Origin: Terriglobales bacterium
GTDB taxonomy: Bacteria; Acidobacteriota; Terriglobia; Terriglobales; Acidobacteriaceae
DNA length: 64,000 nucleotides
NCBI GenBank assembly: GCA_025934735.1
Contig: JAICWP010000005.1
Coordinates: 62,001 to 126,000, forward strand
Reading direction: 5' to 3'
A program made the translations under genes and the position numbers. This document shows positions 49,215 through 56,666 of the stretch, in pieces (position 1 is the first letter of the stretch; every line of letters starts with the position of its first letter). The notes below the pieces were generated by a model. The model was not told the origin of the DNA. It was given only the letters and a program-made list of their open reading frames with translations, and searched no databases.

Positions 49215-50950
49215 CCAGGCGCATCTTCTTCAAGCTGCTGGGCGCATTTCTGCTGGTCATCGCGGTCGCCACTGCCACCCTGGATTTTGCCGTGCGCCGC
49301 GCCTGGGAAACTTCCCTGCGCCATGAACTGGAAACCACGCTCACCCAGAAAGCTCGCCTTTTTGCCATGCAGGTGGAGCACGCACGCGACCGCCGCCCCT
49401 TGCAGCAGATTGCCAATGAGGTGTCCCAGGCGGCTGACGCCCGCGCCACCATCATTGAGTCCAGCGGTAACGTGCTGGCCGATACCCGCGCCGATCCCGA
49501 GGAGATGGAGAACCATGCCACCCGGCCGGAGTTCATCGCCGCGCTGAATGGCAACATCGGCAGCGCTCAGCGCATAAGCCACACCGTGGGCATTCCCTTC
49601 CTTTACGTGGCCGCCCCGGTTGCCGGCGGCGCTGTGCGCCTGGCTTATCCCCTCTCCTCTATTGCCCAGCGAGTGCGGCACGTTCGTCTGCAACTCTTAT
49701 TTGCTTCCGGCCTGGCCTTGCTGGTAGCCCTGGTTTTGGCGGTGCTGATCTCGCAAGCTATTTCCAGGCGGCTGCAGCGGATCGTGGTTTTCGCTGACCA
49801 GATTGCAGCCGGCGACCTGACGGCGCGCATCGAGGAAGGTTCCGCGGACGAGATTGCTCACGTCGCCGCCGCGCTCGACCGCACCGCCCGCCAACTGGAG
49901 CGCAGCTTTGCCGAGCTGGAAACCGGGCGCAAACAGCTGGAAACTCTGCTCAACAGCATGCAGGATGCGGTGCTGGCGGTTTCGCCCGCAGGCAAGGTGG
50001 AGTGGTCCAATGGCGTGATGAAGCGCCTGGCCTACGGGCATGTGCGCGTGGGCGCGCCGCTGGTGGAAACCATGCGCGACCCCGAGTTCCTGCGCGCCGT
50101 GGACGAGGCTTTGCGCACCCGTCAGGTCAGGACCGCGCGCGCCAGTTCCCTGGGAGCCGGGCGCAGTTTCGATGTGATTGCCGCTCCTCTGCCCGGCGGC
50201 GGCGCTGTGGTCGTGCTGCACGATTTGACCGAGGTGGAGCGGGTGGAGAAGACGCGTCGCGACTTTATCGCCAACGTTTCCCACGAGCTGCGAACGCCGC
50301 TCACTTCCATTCAGGGCTATGCGGAAACCCTGCTCGATTCCGGCGGCAATGGCAATACCCGGGAATTCCTGGAGATCATTCGGAAGAATGCTTCCCGCAT
50401 GAGCCGCCTGACCGAAGACTTGCTGACCCTGGCGCGGGTGGAATCGGGCGAAACTGAATTTGCCTTGCAGCCACACTCCGCCGCCGAACTGCTGCGCGAA
50501 GCTCAGCAGAACTTCCAGGAGATTCTCAAGTCCTCCGGAATGGAATTAGAGGTTGCGGAAAGCACGCCCGCGGCCGTTCAGGTGGACACCGACGCCATCC
50601 AGCAGGTACTCACCAACCTGATTGACAATGCTGCCAAGTATGGCGCCGCTGGCGGCCGCATCGTGCTGGGGGCACGCGAGGTGGAGGGCCGCGTGGAATT
50701 TTACGTGCGCGACTTTGGCGCCGGCATCACCTCCGAGCACCTGCCCCGGCTGTTCGAGCGCTTCTACCGCGTGGACAAGGCCCGCTCGCGCGAGTCAGGC
50801 GGCACCGGCCTGGGCCTGGCGATTGCCAAGCACATCGTGCTCGCCCACGGTGGTCGCATCCGCGTGGAAAGCGCGCTCGGCCACGGCTCCACCTTCTTTT
50901 TTACCCTGCCGCTCGCCGTTCCCGCCGACACCACTGCCGGCACCAGTTGA
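49211..50950 (+). CDS. PhoR-like sensor histidine kinase
   Basis: A 579-aa membrane kinase starting at GTG 49211, which overlaps the regulator's TGA by 3 nt. Layout: membrane helix 1 (about 5-25), periplasmic sensor (about 28-158), helix 2 (160-182), HAMP (180-232), PAS (243-340), HisKA with His358 in VSHELRTPLTSIQGYAETLL, and a HATPase domain with NLIDNAAKYG, DFGAGI, GGTGLGLAIAKHIV and HGSTFFFTLPL. Domain order and coupling to an OmpR-type regulator match PhoR. A longer reading from 49070 overlaps the regulator gene in another frame and is rejected. Confidence 0.93.
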   Translation: MTRRIFFKLLGAFLLVIAVATATLDFAVRRAWETSLRHELETTLTQKARLFAMQVEHARDRRPLQQIANEVSQAADARATIIESSGNVLADTRADPEEMENHATRPEFIAALNGNIGSAQRISHTVGIPFLYVAAPVAGGAVRLAYPLSSIAQRVRHVRLQLLFASGLALLVALVLAVLISQAISRRLQRIVVFADQIAAGDLTARIEEGSADEIAHVAAALDRTARQLERSFAELETGRKQLETLLNSMQDAVLAVSPAGKVEWSNGVMKRLAYGHVRVGAPLVETMRDPEFLRAVDEALRTRQVRTARASSLGAGRSFDVIAAPLPGGGAVVVLHDLTEVERVEKTRRDFIANVSHELRTPLTSIQGYAETLLDSGGNGNTREFLEIIRKNASRMSRLTEDLLTLARVESGETEFALQPHSAAELLREAQQNFQEILKSSGMELEVAESTPAAVQVDTDAIQQVLTNLIDNAAKYGAAGGRIVLGAREVEGRVEFYVRDFGAGITSEHLPRLFERFYRVDKARSRESGGTGLGLAIAKHIVLAHGGRIRVESALGHGSTFFFTLPLAVPADTTAGTS

Positions 50951-50988
50951 CATCGAGCCGGTACGCACAAGTCCGTCCAGGTAACATT

Positions 50989-51149
50989 CGAGCCGCGTAG
51001 CGGCACAAGGATGTAGCCCACGGCGTAAGCCATGCGAAAGAAACCAACCCTGAAACCAGCCCCGGAGGGGCGACATAACCAGCCTTCGGCCGTGCGTGTT
51101 GGCCGCGCTGCCTTTTGCTACTTTGAAAGGGCGCAGCTTCAGTTGCGCC
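50989..51149. repeat. Cluster of hairpin repeats in the 306-bp kinase-gntR gap
   Basis: Contains GCCGC-GTA-GCGGC (50992-51004), a CAGCCCC-GGA-GGGGCGACA element (51057-51076) and the TTCA-loop hairpin GGCGCAGC/GTTGCGCC (51130-51149). The first matches elements at 6464 and 53847 with changed stem bases; the second matches 53714 and 53779. No gene is present in the gap. Confidence 0.75.
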
Positions 51150-51219
51150 AAAATGCTCTCTCATTTTTTCATTCCGAGCGGACTTTAATCCGCGAGGAAT
51201 TGCCCTCTCTTGAATCAGC

Positions 51220-51248
51220 TTGACAATGTACTAATATTCTAGTACATT
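51220..51248 (+). promoter_or_regulatory. gntR promoter with overlapping palindromic operator
   Basis: Consensus -35 TTGACA (51220-51225), 17-bp spacer, -10 TACATT (51243-51248). A perfect 9-bp palindrome, AATGTACTA (51225-51233) and TAGTACATT (51240-51248), spans the spacer and the -10 box. Its position fits autorepression by the GntR protein. The predicted start falls at the ATG at 51257. Confidence 0.8.
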
Positions 51249-51256
51249 ACCCATCA

Positions 51257-51658
51257 ATGCACGCGCCTCCGTTCCGATTCCGCCTCGACCTGCACAGCGG
51301 CGTTCCTGTTTATCGCCAGCTCATAGACCAAGTGCGCGGCGGTATCGCATCCGGACAGCTTGTGGTCGGCGATCAGCTGCCCACCGTGCGCCAGCTCGCT
51401 GTGGATTTGTCCATTAATCCCAACACGGTAGTGCGTGCTTATCGCGAACTCGAACTCGGCGGCCTATTGGAAAGCCACCAGGGAACGGGCACCTTCATCA
51501 GCGCGCAAAAGATACGCGGCGGAGAACAGGAGCGCGAGCGCCAGTTGGCCCAGATCGTCAGCGATTGTGTGGCTCGTGCGGGGGCGGCCGGCTTCACCGT
51601 CGAGGATTTACTTGAACAATTGCGCGAGTTGGCTCCGCAACCAAGTCGCAGGAGATAA
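51257..51658 (+). CDS. GntR-family regulator, YtrA type
   Basis: A 133-aa regulator with a winged helix (PVYRQLIDQVRGGIASGQLVVGDQLPTVRQLAVDLSINPNTVVRAYRELE, read in segments) and a very short C-terminal helical tail for dimerisation, the hallmark of the YtrA subfamily. There is no UTRA or FCD ligand domain. YtrA regulators generally repress their own operon. A perfect palindrome overlaps the promoter directly upstream, and a slipin gene follows 4 bp after the stop. No ribosome site is visible, so the message is probably leaderless. Confidence 0.92.
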   Translation: MHAPPFRFRLDLHSGVPVYRQLIDQVRGGIASGQLVVGDQLPTVRQLAVDLSINPNTVVRAYRELELGGLLESHQGTGTFISAQKIRGGEQERERQLAQIVSDCVARAGAAGFTVEDLLEQLRELAPQPSRRR

Positions 51659-51662
51659 ACCT

Positions 51663-52424
51663 ATGACGAAATTCCAGATTGCTCCCATCAATGGAGTCGC
51701 CGTTATGGCCCTGGTTGCCTGTATCGCCGCGGGAGCGGCCGTCAGCGCCGCTGTCCATCATCCCGCGCCCCTCATTGCGGGTGCCTTGCTCGGCCTTTAT
51801 CTCCTGTTCGCCATCAAAGTGGTCCGGCAATGGGAAAAGGTCGCGCTCCTGCGCCTGGGCCGCTATGTGGGGCTGCGAGGGCCGGGACTGTTCCACATCG
51901 TACCCGTCATTGAGACGCTCAGCCCGTTTGTGGATCAGCGGGTTCGCGTGGCCAGTGTGACCGCCGAATCCACCCTTACTCGCGACACGGTTCCGGTGAA
52001 CGTGGATGCCATCGTCTTCTGGCTGGTGTGGAATGCGGAAAAGGCAATCCTGGAAGTAGAAAATTCCCTGGAAGCCATAAATATGAGCGCCCAGACTGCC
52101 CTGCGCGAGTCCATTGGACGCCACGAACTGGCGCAGATGATTACCGAGCGCGAAACTCTGGGCCGCGAACTGCAGCGCATCCTTGATGAAAAAACGAATC
52201 CCTGGGGAATAACCGTGCAGTCGGTGGAGGTGCGCGACGTGAGAATTCCGCAAGCTCTGGAAGATGCCATGTCGCGCCAGGCGCAGGCGGAACGCGAACG
52301 GCAGGCGCGCATCATCCTGGGACAAGCCGAAACGGAGATCTCCGACAAGTTTGTGCAGGCGGCAGCCGCCTACAGCGAAAATCCCACCGCTTTGCACCCT
52401 GCGCGCCATGAACATGCTGTATGA
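51663..52424 (+). CDS. Slipin (stomatin/prohibitin-like SPFH protein), frameshifted near the end
   Basis: A membrane SPFH protein begun at the ATG at 51663 (AGGAG upstream). Two hydrophobic segments (about 12-32 and 36-52) are followed by the SPFH domain: VRQWEKVALLRLGRYVGLRGPGLF, RVASVTAESTLTRDTVPVNVDAIVFW, MSAQTALRESIGRHELAQMI and WGITVQSVEVRDVRIPQALEDAM. After YSENPTALH the frame breaks: CCC at 52397-52399 has one C too many, and the expected LRAMNMLYEAIKERGS lies in the next frame. Slipins organise membrane domains. Coupling to a YtrA-type regulator suggests regulated expression under membrane stress (inference). Confidence 0.85.
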   Translation: MTKFQIAPINGVAVMALVACIAAGAAVSAAVHHPAPLIAGALLGLYLLFAIKVVRQWEKVALLRLGRYVGLRGPGLFHIVPVIETLSPFVDQRVRVASVTAESTLTRDTVPVNVDAIVFWLVWNAEKAILEVENSLEAINMSAQTALRESIGRHELAQMITERETLGRELQRILDEKTNPWGITVQSVEVRDVRIPQALEDAMSRQAQAERERQARIILGQAETEISDKFVQAAAAYSENPTALHPARHEHAV

Positions 52425-52533
52425 AGCCATCAAGGAGCGCGGTTCCATGGTGATCGTGCCCTCGTCTGCGGTAGAGACTATGGGGCTCGGCGGAACCCTG
52501 GCCACCGCGTCCCTCGGCGGAGCAAAACCCTGA
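52408..52533 (+). pseudogene. C-terminal tail of the slipin in the shifted frame
   Basis: MNMLYEAIKERGSMVIVPSS followed by AVETMGLGG is the normal C-terminus of slipins, displaced by +1 relative to the upstream frame. Removing one C at 52397-52399 joins the two parts into one 289-aa protein ending at 52533. There is no ribosome site for separate translation. Confidence 0.8.
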
Positions 52534-52563
52534 CACTTGAACAGGTCGAACGGAGCAGAACGT

Positions 52564-53601
52564 ATGAAGCATGCGCTGAAAGTGTGCCTCAACAGGCGGA
52601 GGTTCCACACTATCACGCGAGTGGGCATGATTGCTCTCGTTGCGGTGGTGTGCTCGGCCAGCCCGCATGATCCCTCACCCATTGGCCGGATGATTGACAT
52701 CGGCGGGCGTAAGCTCCACATTCATTGCACAGGCAGGGGCAGCCCGACGGTAGTGGTGGAGAATGGCGGCGCCGCATTCTCGTTTGATTGGGGGTTCGTT
52801 CAGCCAGAGGTCGCCCGCTTTACACGAATCTGCACCTACGATCGCGCCGGATATGCCTGGAGCGATGCCGGACCGCATTTCGATACCTTTGACCAGGCCG
52901 CGCACGACCTTCATCTCCTACTGGCAAGGGCGGATGTTCCTGGCCCATACGTGCTGGTCGGACATTCGCTGGGCGGGATGCTGATTCGCTTTTACCAAGC
53001 CAAATATCCAAAGGATGTCGTCGGAATGGTGCTGGTGGACAGTTCGCATGAACAAAGTCTGCAGCGCGTAGGACCAAAGATGGTCCGAATTCCCGAACTT
53101 ACCGCGGAACAGTTCCACGCTCTCATTGACGAGGGAAAGGCAAATCCCCCTAAGAACGCGGAACCGAACCTGGCCCCGACTACCATTTTTCCGCCCTACG
53201 ACAGGCTGCCGGCCAAGTTTCAGAATCTGCACTTGTGGGCACTCAAGAAAGTGCTTCCGCTGGTGGAGAGCTGGGGGCTGAATCTTCAGTTTGATCTGAG
53301 CCGACTTCACCAACTTCGTGTCGCAAGCCCACATCCCCTGGGCAACATGCCATTGGAAGTGCTCACTGCGTCCCAATTTGATGTGGTGCGAGGACCCGGC
53401 ATTACGCTCGAACAGGCCCGACGAGACCATTTGCATTTGCAGAACGATTTGACACAACTCTCCACCAACAGCAGCCACATAATCATTTCAGGGAGCGGCC
53501 ATGAAATTTACCTTTACCAACCGGGCGCCGTTGTCCGGTCCATATCTGCCGTTGTCTTTTCAGTTAAGAACCATTCGCCTTTGTTACGGAGCCGGAGGTG
53601 A
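52564..53601 (+). CDS. Alpha/beta hydrolase with N-terminal export signal or anchor
   Basis: A 345-aa protein started at the ATG at 52564 (GGAG upstream), with a hydrophobic N-terminal segment (MIALVAVVCSASP) that may be a signal peptide or anchor. The alpha/beta-hydrolase fold shows RKLHIHCTGRGSPTVVVENGG, YDRAGYAWSD, the nucleophile elbow GHSLGGMLIRFY near residue 145, VLVDSSHEQSL and the catalytic-His region SGSGHEIYLYQP near the end. The acid residue is not certain. Substrate unknown. Codon use and lower GC than the neighbours give a hint of separate origin. Confidence 0.82.
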   Translation: MKHALKVCLNRRRFHTITRVGMIALVAVVCSASPHDPSPIGRMIDIGGRKLHIHCTGRGSPTVVVENGGAAFSFDWGFVQPEVARFTRICTYDRAGYAWSDAGPHFDTFDQAAHDLHLLLARADVPGPYVLVGHSLGGMLIRFYQAKYPKDVVGMVLVDSSHEQSLQRVGPKMVRIPELTAEQFHALIDEGKANPPKNAEPNLAPTTIFPPYDRLPAKFQNLHLWALKKVLPLVESWGLNLQFDLSRLHQLRVASPHPLGNMPLEVLTASQFDVVRGPGITLEQARRDHLHLQNDLTQLSTNSSHIIISGSGHEIYLYQPGAVVRSISAVVFSVKNHSPLLRSRR

Positions 53602-53637
53602 TCGTGCTGTCAGAAACGGTCGAAAGGAGTGGAACCC

Positions 53638-53766
53638 ATGAACTACTTACTTGAAGGGTGCCTGGTCGCGCTAATGCTGGTTAGCAGCGTCGCGCCTTCT
53701 GCGAGCCAAACCAGCCCCGAAGGGGCGAAAGAACGGGCCTTGGCGCTGCGTGTTGGTGAGAAATAA
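53638..53766 (+). CDS. 42-aa secreted ORF whose 3' half is repeat sequence
   Basis: A short ORF with a strong site (AAAGGAG) before its ATG. Residues 1-23 look like a signal peptide (LLEGCLVALMLVSSVAPSAS). From codon 24 the DNA is a dispersed repeat (53709-53766, including CCAGCCCCGAAGGGGCGAAA), so the peptide ends QTSPEGAKERALALRVGEK by reading through it. The most likely history is a secreted-protein gene whose body was replaced when a repeat was inserted or when a deletion fused the two. It may still be translated. Confidence 0.5.
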   Translation: MNYLLEGCLVALMLVSSVAPSASQTSPEGAKERALALRVGEK

Positions 53767-53868
53767 ATCCTGAGACCAGCCCCAAAGGGGCGACACACTA
53801 AAGCCCAGGACGGAAGTCCTGGGTACCGTTCCTATGGAGTGTCCGAGTCCCGTAGGGACGGCACTATA
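53709..53868. repeat. Hairpin repeat cluster including composite copy 2
   Basis: Two CCAGCCCC-xxA-GGGGCGAMA elements (53711-53730, 53776-53795) are followed by the composite element at 53801-53868: the AAGCCCAGGAC...GTCCTGGGT hairpin (53801-53824) and GTCCC-GTA-GGGAC (53847-53859). The mttB stop codon at 53864 lies in the edge of the last one. Compared with 6464-6476 the stem changed at both partners (C-G to T-A). Confidence 0.75.
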
Positions 53869-55345
53869 CCGCCAATACCGTCTCGGCAATTCCCGGCAGT
53901 CGCGCCATCCCTGCGCGTCTTACCTCCGCTTCCATATAGGAAAACAACTCATGCTCGAGCGAAACCGGCAGGTCTGGCCGCCGGTATGTAGCAACTAATT
54001 CATTCACCCGGGCGCGGGCGCGGTCAAATGTGCTGGGCGAGCCCGCCTCCTGCCAGCCGCGCAGCGAGTCGCGGTCAATCACCTCCGAAGGCATGTACTG
54101 CTCGCTGCGGAACAGCTGCCGCGTCTCCTTCAACTTCAGGAAATCGCCGCTATGCCCCAGCGCCGCAAACATGTGCGTCGCCAGCGTGGGCGTGCGCGGC
54201 TGAATGCCGGCCAGCAATCGCTGGGCGTAGCCAATGGCTTCCGCGTCAATCACCAGCTTTTCTATGCTCATGGCGGCCAGGAAGTTCAGCATGCCGGCTC
54301 CGGAAATCATGTTGATGCCCGCCAGCGCGCCCAACACGGCCACCATGCCTGCTTCCATCCCCGCCTGCGCATCCACCACCTTGGCGTCGCCGCCTATCAG
54401 GTAAGTGTGCGTGGGCAGGCCCAGGCGCTTGCCCACCTGCGCGTAGGCGATGTCAATCATCGCCGTCTCCACCGCGCCCATGGGCGTGTTGCCGGTGCGC
54501 ATGTCGAAAATGGCGGGCGCGCCTCCCCAAACCACCGGCGCTCCCGGCGCTGCCAGTTGATGGATCGTGATTCCGCTCAGACACTCGGCGGCGTGCTGCA
54601 CCACGGCGCCCGCCAGCGTGACTGGCGCTGCCGCCCCCGCCAGCGGCATGGAGATAATTTCCGCCGGCACGCCCGCGCGCCCCAGGTCAATCAGGCTTTG
54701 GCCTGCGAATTCCGTCCAGGTCAGCGGCGGCGAAGGACACACATCGAACACCGCCCGTGGCTTCTGCCGTAACTGCTGCCGGCCGCCGGCTTCGATGGCC
54801 AGCAGGTCCAGCATGCGCCGTCCGCCCGCGGCGCTGAATCCCCCGGTCACGACCGGCTTGTTGGAATGCCACAACACCAGGAACAGCCGGTACAGGTCGC
54901 CGCTCTCGGCAGCCACCTCGGTGCATACCATGGCGGTGGACTGCGCCGCGTACTGGGGCAGCATCTCCGACACCTGCACCAACCGGACCAGGTCCAAGGC
55001 TTGTGCGGGACGGTGCTCCAGCGTGTCCGGGTCGAGCAGATAGACGCAAGAAGATCCCGGATCGAAGTGGACGTCATCTCCGCCATAGTGCACCGCCGGG
55101 TTGCCGGCACGGTCGTACAGGAAAAACTCGCGTGGCGTCGTTTCCAGAGCCCTCCGCGCCAGCGCCTCCGGGATATGTGCGACTTCGCCTTGAGCCGTGG
55201 TTTCCACCCGCGCTCCGGAACAGGCCAGCAGTTCCAGGGCCGCCGGCGCCTGCACTCTCACCCCCGGACGCTCCAGCAACTCGAAAGCTTCCGCCAGAAT
55301 GCGGTCAATGAACTCGCCGTCGAGCAGTTCGATTTTGGGTTGCAT
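53864..55345 (-). CDS. MttB-superfamily corrinoid methyltransferase (non-pyrrolysine)
   Basis: A 493-aa trimethylamine-methyltransferase-family protein (MttB/MtgB superfamily). Typical blocks are AFELLERPGVRV near the N-terminus, VHFDPGSSCVYLLDPDTLEHRPAQ, SNKPVVTGGFSAAG near residue 165, WGGAPAIFDMRTGNTPMGAVE near 280 and GSGGLNF-like ISGAGMLNFLAAMSIEKLVID near 355. The frame has no internal amber codon, so it belongs to the non-pyrrolysine branch, which includes glycine-betaine and carnitine demethylases. It would move a methyl group from a quaternary amine to the corrinoid protein encoded 13 bp upstream. Confidence 0.9.
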   Translation of the reverse strand: MQPKIELLDGEFIDRILAEAFELLERPGVRVQAPAALELLACSGARVETTAQGEVAHIPEALARRALETTPREFFLYDRAGNPAVHYGGDDVHFDPGSSCVYLLDPDTLEHRPAQALDLVRLVQVSEMLPQYAAQSTAMVCTEVAAESGDLYRLFLVLWHSNKPVVTGGFSAAGGRRMLDLLAIEAGGRQQLRQKPRAVFDVCPSPPLTWTEFAGQSLIDLGRAGVPAEIISMPLAGAAAPVTLAGAVVQHAAECLSGITIHQLAAPGAPVVWGGAPAIFDMRTGNTPMGAVETAMIDIAYAQVGKRLGLPTHTYLIGGDAKVVDAQAGMEAGMVAVLGALAGINMISGAGMLNFLAAMSIEKLVIDAEAIGYAQRLLAGIQPRTPTLATHMFAALGHSGDFLKLKETRQLFRSEQYMPSEVIDRDSLRGWQEAGSPSTFDRARARVNELVATYRRPDLPVSLEHELFSYMEAEVRRAGMARLPGIAETVLAV

Positions 55346-55358
55346 GAGGAGGACCTCG

Positions 55359-56024
55359 CTACTTTGCCTGCCCGTTGGATTTGCCCACCAGCGACTTGGC
55401 CAGCGTCACCGCGCCCACGGCATCTTTGCCATAGCCATCGGCGCCGATTTCCTCCGCCCACCTCCGGGTCACCGGCGCTCCGCCCACGATGATTTTCACT
55501 CGCGGCCGCAGCTGCGCCCGGTCCAGCGCCTCCACTACCCCGCGCTGCAGCGCCATGGTGGTGGTCAGCAGCGAGGAGACGCCGACGATGTCCGCCTGCA
55601 GTTCGCTCGCTTTGGCGGCAAACATTTCCGCCGTCACGTTCACGCCCAGGTCCACCACCTCGAAGCCGGCGGCAGAAAGCAGAATCCCCACCAGCGTCTT
55701 GCCGATCTCGTGAATATCGCCTTTGACGGTGCCTAGCACCACCCGGCCCAGGAATTCGCGCTGAGTCCCGCGGCGCTTCATCTCCGGCTCCAGTACGCCG
55801 ATGCCTGCCTTCATGGCCTCCGCCGCCATCACCAGGTCCGGCAGAAACATCTGCCGCCGGGCAAATTGTTCGCCTACGTAATCCACCCCGGGAACAAAAC
55901 CACGATTCACTGCCTGCAGCGGATCAATGCCCGCCGCCAGCGCCTGCTGCGCCAGTTCCGTGGCGTGGTCGGCGGCGCCGTCAATAATGCTCTGCCGCAT
56001 GGCATGGAACAGGTCGTCGCTCAT
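55359..56024 (-). CDS. Corrinoid (B12-binding) methyl-carrier protein, MtbC/MttC type
   Basis: A 221-aa protein: an N-terminal methionine-synthase-cap-like helical domain (about 1-85) and a B12-binding Rossmann domain with the base-off/His-on motif D-x-H-x-x-G at residues 103-108 (GTVKGDIHEIGKTLVG), VDLGVNVTAEMF, VGVSSLLTTTM and IVGGAPVTRRWAEEIGADGYG. The cobalt ligand is His105. It carries the methyl group between the MttB-type enzyme encoded downstream and an acceptor methyltransferase not seen here. The start has AGGGAAAA in front. Confidence 0.94.
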   Translation of the reverse strand: MSDDLFHAMRQSIIDGAADHATELAQQALAAGIDPLQAVNRGFVPGVDYVGEQFARRQMFLPDLVMAAEAMKAGIGVLEPEMKRRGTQREFLGRVVLGTVKGDIHEIGKTLVGILLSAAGFEVVDLGVNVTAEMFAAKASELQADIVGVSSLLTTTMALQRGVVEALDRAQLRPRVKIIVGGAPVTRRWAEEIGADGYGKDAVGAVTLAKSLVGKSNGQAK

Positions 56025-56183
56025 ATATGTTTTCCCTGAATCGCGCGGGTCGGGCGCTGCAGGAATGCTAGCCGGGGCTTGTCTCAGCGGGATGTGATTC
56101 AGGTCACTGGGTGGGGTGATGAGGACTGCGCGGGCCGGCCGCCGATTGCGCTCTCCTCAACCGCAATGCAGCCGCGGCAAGAA

Positions 56184-56561
56184 TCAGGCGGCCCTCTCCT
56201 CGGCGCGCAGCAGTTCGTCAATGGCTTGCAGGACAGCGGTAGGGTGCTGACCCTTCTGCAGGAAAGCGTCAACGTGCATGCGGGCATCTTCCGGGACTTC
56301 CGCCACACCCGAAAACATGACAATACGCACTTGTGGCTTGATTCGCTTCATGGTGGCGGCGACCTCGCCTCCATCTACCTCCGGCATGGCGTAATCGAGC
56401 AGGACGAGATCTACCGGATGAGTGGCAAATAGCTGCAGGCCTTCCTGCGCGCTATGGGCGGTTTCCACGTAGTACCCGGCGCTTTGCAGGTACAGGCACC
56501 AGCCCGCCAGGGAGGGTTTGTGGTCATCAATGCAAAGAAGATTCTTTTGGCCTACCGGCAT
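56184..56561 (-). CDS. Single-domain response regulator (receiver only)
   Basis: A 125-aa receiver domain starting at the ATG at 56561 behind GGAGG. Features are LLCIDDHKPSL (acidic pair), LVLLDYAMPEVDGGEVA with the phospho-acceptor Asp near residue 55, IVMFSG (the Thr/Ser position is Ser) and a C-terminal FLQKGQHPTAVLQAI with Lys. There is no output domain. Such proteins act as phosphate relays or by binding partners. It lies between the SAM methyltransferase gene and the corrinoid protein gene; a role with them is unproven. Confidence 0.88.
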   Translation of the reverse strand: MPVGQKNLLCIDDHKPSLAGWCLYLQSAGYYVETAHSAQEGLQLFATHPVDLVLLDYAMPEVDGGEVAATMKRIKPQVRIVMFSGVAEVPEDARMHVDAFLQKGQHPTAVLQAIDELLRAEERAA

Positions 56562-56666
56562 TCGCGCCCTCCGCACGTCCTGAAGGTAGACGAGTGGCAT
56601 GCAGTAAAGGCAAGGAACAAACAATACACCGCCGGCGGCATATTCGCCAAGGGCTTTCAAACCTAT

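Noticed and set aside
53864-55345. Pyrrolysine-containing MttB
   Set aside because: The gene is full length without an in-frame amber codon and no pyl genes are near, so it belongs to the non-pyrrolysine branch.
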